Assembly: GCA_947483345.1 (NCBI GenBank)
Contig: CANKNL010000116.1
Span: forward strand, 1 to 8,866
Direction of reading: 5' to 3'
Source of the DNA: Chitinophagaceae bacterium
GTDB lineage: Bacteria > Bacteroidota > Bacteroidia > Chitinophagales > Chitinophagaceae
DNA length: 8,866 nucleotides
In this document: piece by piece, positions 5,037 through 8,866 of the stretch
Layout of the letters: every line of letters begins with the position of its first letter
How positions within the stretch are numbered: the stretch's first letter is position 1
The notes under the pieces: generated by a model
Seen by the model: only the letters and a program-made list of their open reading frames with translations
Told to the model about the DNA's origin: nothing
Databases searched by the model: none
Position numbers and translations under genes: made by a program

Positions 5037-8000
5037 CGTTCATTCGCAATGGCTTTGTTATAACCATAACAATGCTGTGTGTATTATTTACTAATGCCCA
5101 AACTGTTTGTTATCCGGTTCAATCTTCCCGCGTGTTGAAATCAACTGCCGAAGATGCCGCTGCGCTTTTGCAAAAAGCAATAGCAGGCAGTCGCTATATT
5201 ACAGCACCTTATTCAGTTACGCCCCTGTCTGGTATAATTTTCATTTATGATTCTACGATAACCAATAACCAGTCCTGCAGGGTTGAAAGTGATGGATTAA
5301 ATTTTATAAAATTTTCCGCGTCAGAGGATAACGGACTTTGCGCCGGACTGTATAGATACTTGCAACAAATAGGATTCAGGTTTTATCTGCCAGGCTCTAT
5401 TTGGGAAATGATTCCAACGCTTTCATCGGCATATGAAAAAATGGATACGACCTATACGTCAAATTTTAAATACAATGGCTGGTTTATAAGCGGCGGGCAT
5501 AATGGTTGGATTATGGACAACAACAACAGCTATGGTTGGGATACTTATCATGGTGAAAATGGCCACAATTGGGCATTATACCAACGCCGTAATTATATGG
5601 GAGGCGAATATGGTTTTACAGGGCACCGCAGTGATATCATTGGCGGGAGCAATCTTCCGATCTGGCAAAATAATCCCTGTTATGTTGCCAATTACAATAA
5701 TTCACGCGTGGTTAGTGCACAATCAGTACCTGATGTAAATAGTACGGCTGCCATGCAATTGTGGTCATCAACAATTGAACAAAAATACACCCAATACAGA
5801 AATACTATTTTTAGTAATACAACACTTTATGTGAATCAATTCCGCAATTACAATTATAATAATTCTAATCTAGGTATTGAAGTAACAGATGGTGCACAAT
5901 GGGGTAATACAAAAGATAACCTGGGCTGCAATACCAATGGGTATGCAAAAGAAAGTGATCAAAGTATGACATTGGCAAATTTTGCGGCAACAAAAATAGG
6001 GAGTCAATATCCCAATCTGCGTTTCCAAATGTATGCGTATTCAACACATGCTGATATCCCCTCCAAACATATATCAATAAACGAAAAAATTGATGTACAG
6101 TTAATACCCGCTGTGTATCAGAATTTAACCAGTATCAATGGGCTACGCAATCGCTGGTATAATCGAACCAAAAATATATCCGAATATAATTACCTCAATC
6201 TTTCTGGGTGGAATGGCGAAACGCCTACCTTAAATTTAGATGATTTTAAAGCCACGCTTCAGATTGCAAAAGATAGACAAACACAGGGACTGGTTTGGGA
6301 AAGCTCGCCTGCTAAGTTTGCAAGCTTACCTTTTTTAATGGCAGCTAATAAAAATCTAAAAGAAAATGTAGCCATTGAAAATACCCTTACCGCATTTTGT
6401 GATCAGATGTTTGCAGGGGCGGGTAAAATCATTTATAATCTGCTCTCATTATGGACAGATAATAAAAGCCAGACTGGTGGCGTATTTAATCGTTACAAGC
6501 TGCAGCTTTACCTGCAAATGGTTAGTGATGCAGAACAACAAATTATACAGGAACCAGAAATTGTAAAACAAAGATTACGTGAGTTAAAAGCTTATTTACA
6601 TTATATGACCCTGTTTTACGATTGGTCTGCCGATCAGCAACAAGCTGCTGCAAAAACCGTAAAAGCAGCAGCATTATGTTTGTATTTGGCTAAAATAAAC
6701 AAACTGCAATTGGTTAACAGCTATTATTTAATTTCAAGAATTACCTCCGCCTATACAGCCGGCAGTAATTTTCACCAGCAATATAATAATGTAAATGGTA
6801 CCGCATACCAAAATGGAAACCTCCCATTAATAACAGCAGCAGAAATGGATCAGGACTTTAGAAATGACCTGGCCAAATATAACCATACGATCAACAAATA
6901 TAAATTTGAAGACGCCTCATTGATATCAACCCATATCAATGAAGCCGGGCTGATGCCGCCTGAAAAAATTAAAGTACAATTAGATTATACCAACGGCATG
7001 GATTATTATAACCGTAGCGAATTTTATATAAAAGCACCTGCGGCAGGGCATTTTATTATTAATTATAATCCTGTGTTTGATATGCCAGATAACGGGTACA
7101 TCAATATTACAGTTGAATCAACCGATAAAGCATTGGAGATAAATGAGGATTTTTCGATGGATAGACATACAAAGGCCGGCAGCTTAAAAATTACATTACC
7201 ATCAGCCGGAAATTATAAAATGACAATAAGTTCTAAATACAAATCCAGGGTTATTCTGGATATCATAACCAATAAAAATATATTTTATAAAAGCGGTGTC
7301 TTTTTTGGTAAAGCAACAGAAGTGTATCAAAATGATATCGATAAACCAGGGTATTTTTATATTCCATCAGGTATCAATAAGGTTTATTTTAGTTTGGGTA
7401 ATAGTAATCCTGCTGGAAGAGGCTATTCTTCCGAAGAAAATATTAATAGTTCATTTGTAATACAGGATCATAATGGCAAGGCTTTAAAAGCACGATTTGT
7501 AACCCCCAATGACTCTGCTTTGTTTTATATTGATATACCCACATCGGCTAGTGGTAAATTTTGCAGAATCACCAAAAAGTTTAGAAACTACAATCTGGTA
7601 TTTGCCAATATCAGCAATTATTTGTGGTTTGCCATACCTAAACCATTACCATGTAGTCAGGCCGATTTTACCATCAACAGTGTAAATAAAAATGGACGTT
7701 GTATTACCCAATTAAAGGCCGTATCTGTAACAGGCAGGTTTAATTGGACGATATCTGATTTAGGCAATAACTATACGTTTACCAATGCACGCGTTATTGA
7801 ACTTCCAGATTATAGCTCTCCAAACGCAATCGTTACTTTAAACAATGGAGAAAATTGCACCGTTACGAAAAAACTAAGCGACGACGCTAAATTTTTAAAA
7901 GAAAAACAGGCTTGTGTAAGCGGTGCAGCATTACCTGAAGTGTCAGCCATGCCTGTTGTTTACCCTAATCCATCAACCGGTATTTTTAAGTGTATGAAAA

Positions 8001-8173
8001 ACGGTGTTGAACTTATTGTAAATGAAGTATACCTATCAAATGCACAAGGTAATAGCATAGCTAAATTCAGTAATATAAAGCAGTTTGATATCAGCAACTT
8101 GCCTTCAGGCATATATTGGTACAAAATTTTTGTAAAAAAGGAACTGTATACAGGAAAGTTGATAAAGCTATAA
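5033..8173 (+). CDS. Large T9SS-secreted DUF4838-like protein, probable carbohydrate-active enzyme
   Basis: A 1046-residue exported protein. Residues 1-23 are a Sec signal peptide ending NAQ. Residues 30-130 resemble the N-terminal domain of alpha-glucuronidase-like and DUF4838 proteins (GLCAGLYRYLQQIGFRFYLPG...IP, about 101-128). Residues 145-480 form a Trp/Gly/Asn/Tyr-rich region laid out like the DUF4838 barrel: EVTDGAQWG (283-291), a Ser-Asp after it (308-309), MYAYSTHADIP (333-343), QGLVWESS (418-425), then a helical stretch to LW (474). A helical segment (480-630) and beta-sandwich-like domains (640-870) follow, then a Cys-containing Ig/PKD-like stretch (874-960). The C terminus from YPNPSTG (977) to 1046 is a type A T9SS sorting domain, so the product is expected at the cell surface or released. 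DUF4838 activity is poorly defined and catalysis is inferred. The gene has its own promoter and leader and sits between DUF6089 and uppS. Confidence 0.8.
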   Translation: MAFIRNGFVITITMLCVLFTNAQTVCYPVQSSRVLKSTAEDAAALLQKAIAGSRYITAPYSVTPLSGIIFIYDSTITNNQSCRVESDGLNFIKFSASEDNGLCAGLYRYLQQIGFRFYLPGSIWEMIPTLSSAYEKMDTTYTSNFKYNGWFISGGHNGWIMDNNNSYGWDTYHGENGHNWALYQRRNYMGGEYGFTGHRSDIIGGSNLPIWQNNPCYVANYNNSRVVSAQSVPDVNSTAAMQLWSSTIEQKYTQYRNTIFSNTTLYVNQFRNYNYNNSNLGIEVTDGAQWGNTKDNLGCNTNGYAKESDQSMTLANFAATKIGSQYPNLRFQMYAYSTHADIPSKHISINEKIDVQLIPAVYQNLTSINGLRNRWYNRTKNISEYNYLNLSGWNGETPTLNLDDFKATLQIAKDRQTQGLVWESSPAKFASLPFLMAANKNLKENVAIENTLTAFCDQMFAGAGKIIYNLLSLWTDNKSQTGGVFNRYKLQLYLQMVSDAEQQIIQEPEIVKQRLRELKAYLHYMTLFYDWSADQQQAAAKTVKAAALCLYLAKINKLQLVNSYYLISRITSAYTAGSNFHQQYNNVNGTAYQNGNLPLITAAEMDQDFRNDLAKYNHTINKYKFEDASLISTHINEAGLMPPEKIKVQLDYTNGMDYYNRSEFYIKAPAAGHFIINYNPVFDMPDNGYINITVESTDKALEINEDFSMDRHTKAGSLKITLPSAGNYKMTISSKYKSRVILDIITNKNIFYKSGVFFGKATEVYQNDIDKPGYFYIPSGINKVYFSLGNSNPAGRGYSSEENINSSFVIQDHNGKALKARFVTPNDSALFYIDIPTSASGKFCRITKKFRNYNLVFANISNYLWFAIPKPLPCSQADFTINSVNKNGRCITQLKAVSVTGRFNWTISDLGNNYTFTNARVIELPDYSSPNAIVTLNNGENCTVTKKLSDDAKFLKEKQACVSGAALPEVSAMPVVYPNPSTGIFKCMKNGVELIVNEVYLSNAQGNSIAKFSNIKQFDISNLPSGIYWYKIFVKKELYTGKLIKL

Positions 8174-8210
8174 GATTTGTGCTAAAAACCATTTTCCCGG
8201 TAAAATTTAT

Positions 8211-8218
8211 TACTTTTG
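8211..8218 (+). promoter_or_regulatory. Bacteroidetes-type -7 promoter element of uppS
   Basis: TACTTTTG matches TAnnTTTG exactly and is followed by CAGCCC, 47 bases before the uppS ATG. No clear TTTG lies 19-21 bases upstream, so the -33 box is weak or absent. The start would be near 8222-8226, so uppS has its own promoter as well as possible read-through from the large gene. Confidence 0.6.
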
Positions 8219-8226
8219 CAGCCCAA

Positions 8227-8247
8227 AGTCACGCTCATAGCGTGACT
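8227..8247 (+). promoter_or_regulatory. 9-bp palindrome / hairpin at the 5' end of the uppS leader
   Basis: AGTCACGCT (8227-8235) is followed by CAT and by its exact reverse complement AGCGTGACT (8239-8247). It lies 8 bases after the -7 box and 18 bases before the uppS ATG, so it would be at or very near the 5' end of the mRNA. It could act as a stabilising 5' hairpin or as an operator for a dimeric repressor. No T-tract follows, so it is not a terminator. Confidence 0.6.
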
Positions 8248-8265
8248 ACTCATTTTTAGTGTTTT

Positions 8266-8866
8266 ATGAGCCTCAAAGATAATATAGATATACAACGTTT
8301 GCCCAGCCACATCGCTATCATCATGGATGGCAATGGCAGGTGGGCCAAGGAAAAAGGTGAAGATCGCCTCTATGGCCATTTGTATGGGGTTGAAAGCGTG
8401 CGTAATATTGTAGAAGGGGCTGCAGAATTAGGTATTAAATATCTTACACTTTATGCTTTTAGTACCGAAAATTGGGACAGACCCGAATATGAAGTGTCGG
8501 GATTGATGGAACTACTGGTAGAAACCATTCATAATGAAGTACCAACCCTCAATAAAAATAATATTAAACTGCATGTTATTGGGGATGTGGATATGCTGCC
8601 CGATGCTGCAAAAGCCGAATTGACAGATGCCATTCATGAAACCAGAGACAATACAGGACTTAATTTAATTATGGCACTTAGTTACAGTAGCCGTTGGGAA
8701 ATAGTACAGGCTGCCAAGTTGATCGCATCGGATGTGTTGAATGGAACATTAGTACCAGATGATATTACTCAGGAAACAGTACGGCAGTACCTTACAACCA
8801 AAAATTTTCCTGATCCGGAATTGATGATCAGGACCAGCGGGGAATACCGGATTAGTAATTTTTTGC
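8266..8866 (+). CDS. uppS: Isoprenyl transferase (undecaprenyl diphosphate synthase), 3'-truncated by the window edge
   Basis: The first 200 residues of a cis-prenyltransferase, usually about 245-250 long. It condenses isopentenyl diphosphate onto farnesyl diphosphate to make undecaprenyl diphosphate, the lipid carrier for peptidoglycan and surface polysaccharides, at the cytoplasmic membrane face. Visible signatures are LPSHIAIIMDGNGRWA (12-27, with the essential Mg/diphosphate-binding Asp21), RLYGHLYG (34-41, His38), LYAFSTENWDRP (62-73) with EVSGLMELL after it, and RTSGEYRISNFL (189-200), which holds the diphosphate-binding arginines 189 and 195. The remaining C-terminal end, including the conserved Glu, lies beyond the window. 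The frame is intact to the last base. The ATG at 8266 gives the usual short N terminus before LPSHIA. bamA is the expected next gene in Bacteroidota but cannot be seen here. Confidence 0.95.
   Translation, partial: MSLKDNIDIQRLPSHIAIIMDGNGRWAKEKGEDRLYGHLYGVESVRNIVEGAAELGIKYLTLYAFSTENWDRPEYEVSGLMELLVETIHNEVPTLNKNNIKLHVIGDVDMLPDAAKAELTDAIHETRDNTGLNLIMALSYSSRWEIVQAAKLIASDVLNGTLVPDDITQETVRQYLTTKNFPDPELMIRTSGEYRISNFL

Noticed and set aside
5502..6566. Frames within the large gene (5502-5738 +, 5865-6077 -, 6375-6566 +)
   Set aside because: They are overlapped by an uninterrupted 1046-codon frame with signal peptide and sorting domain, and have no independent start signals or motifs.
8191..8206. 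ATTTT/AAAAT hairpin after the large gene as a terminator
   Set aside because: A five-pair A/T-only stem without a T-tract. It overlaps the uppS promoter region and is too weak to call.
8182..8379. Minus-strand frame at the uppS start
   Set aside because: It is antisense to the conserved UppS N terminus (MDGNGRWA) and to its promoter, with no domain.

Overview
The window looks like chromosomal DNA of a Bacteroidota bacterium, most likely Chitinophagaceae or a relative. Four things point there: an AT-rich base composition, promoter elements of the Bacteroidetes type (TAnnTTTG), a GldH gliding lipoprotein, and a very large secreted protein ending in a type IX secretion (T9SS) sorting domain. 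No insertion sequence, prophage gene, CRISPR array, tRNA or rRNA was recognised.

Layout. (1) 1-501: 3' part of a lipocalin-like protein, + strand, cut by the window start. (2) 530-1474, minus strand: an LpxD-type hexapeptide acyltransferase, the shorter second LpxD paralogue of Bacteroidota, convergent with gene 1. (3) 1475-2006: a 530-base non-coding region holding the lpxD-like promoter, two inverted matches to the DnaA-box consensus, a candidate structured RNA and a strong rho-independent terminator with no obvious gene in front of it. (4) 2007-3950, + strand: a GNAT acetyltransferase, a YicC-family RNase and GldH. (5) 4017-4859: a DUF6089-type outer-membrane beta-barrel protein. (6) 5033-8173: a 1046-residue Sec/T9SS-secreted protein resembling DUF4838 and alpha-glucuronidase-like proteins, behind its own promoter and a folded leader that includes the start codon. 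(7) 8266-8866: the first 200 codons of uppS (undecaprenyl diphosphate synthase), cut by the window end, behind a promoter and a near-perfect palindrome.

How the genes fit together. Most of the window concerns the cell envelope: LpxD-like (lipid A-type acylation), UppS (lipid carrier for peptidoglycan and O-antigen), DUF6089 (outer-membrane protein), GldH (gliding/T9SS-associated lipoprotein) and a probable T9SS cargo. In many Bacteroidota the DUF6089 gene lies directly before uppS and bamA. Here the large DUF4838-like gene sits between DUF6089 and uppS with its own control signals, which suggests an accessory gene inserted into a housekeeping block.

No complete new system is evident. The best leads are the structured leader of the large gene, the orphan RNA/terminator with the nearby DnaA-box pair, the palindrome in front of uppS, and the divergent DUF4838-like enzyme itself.
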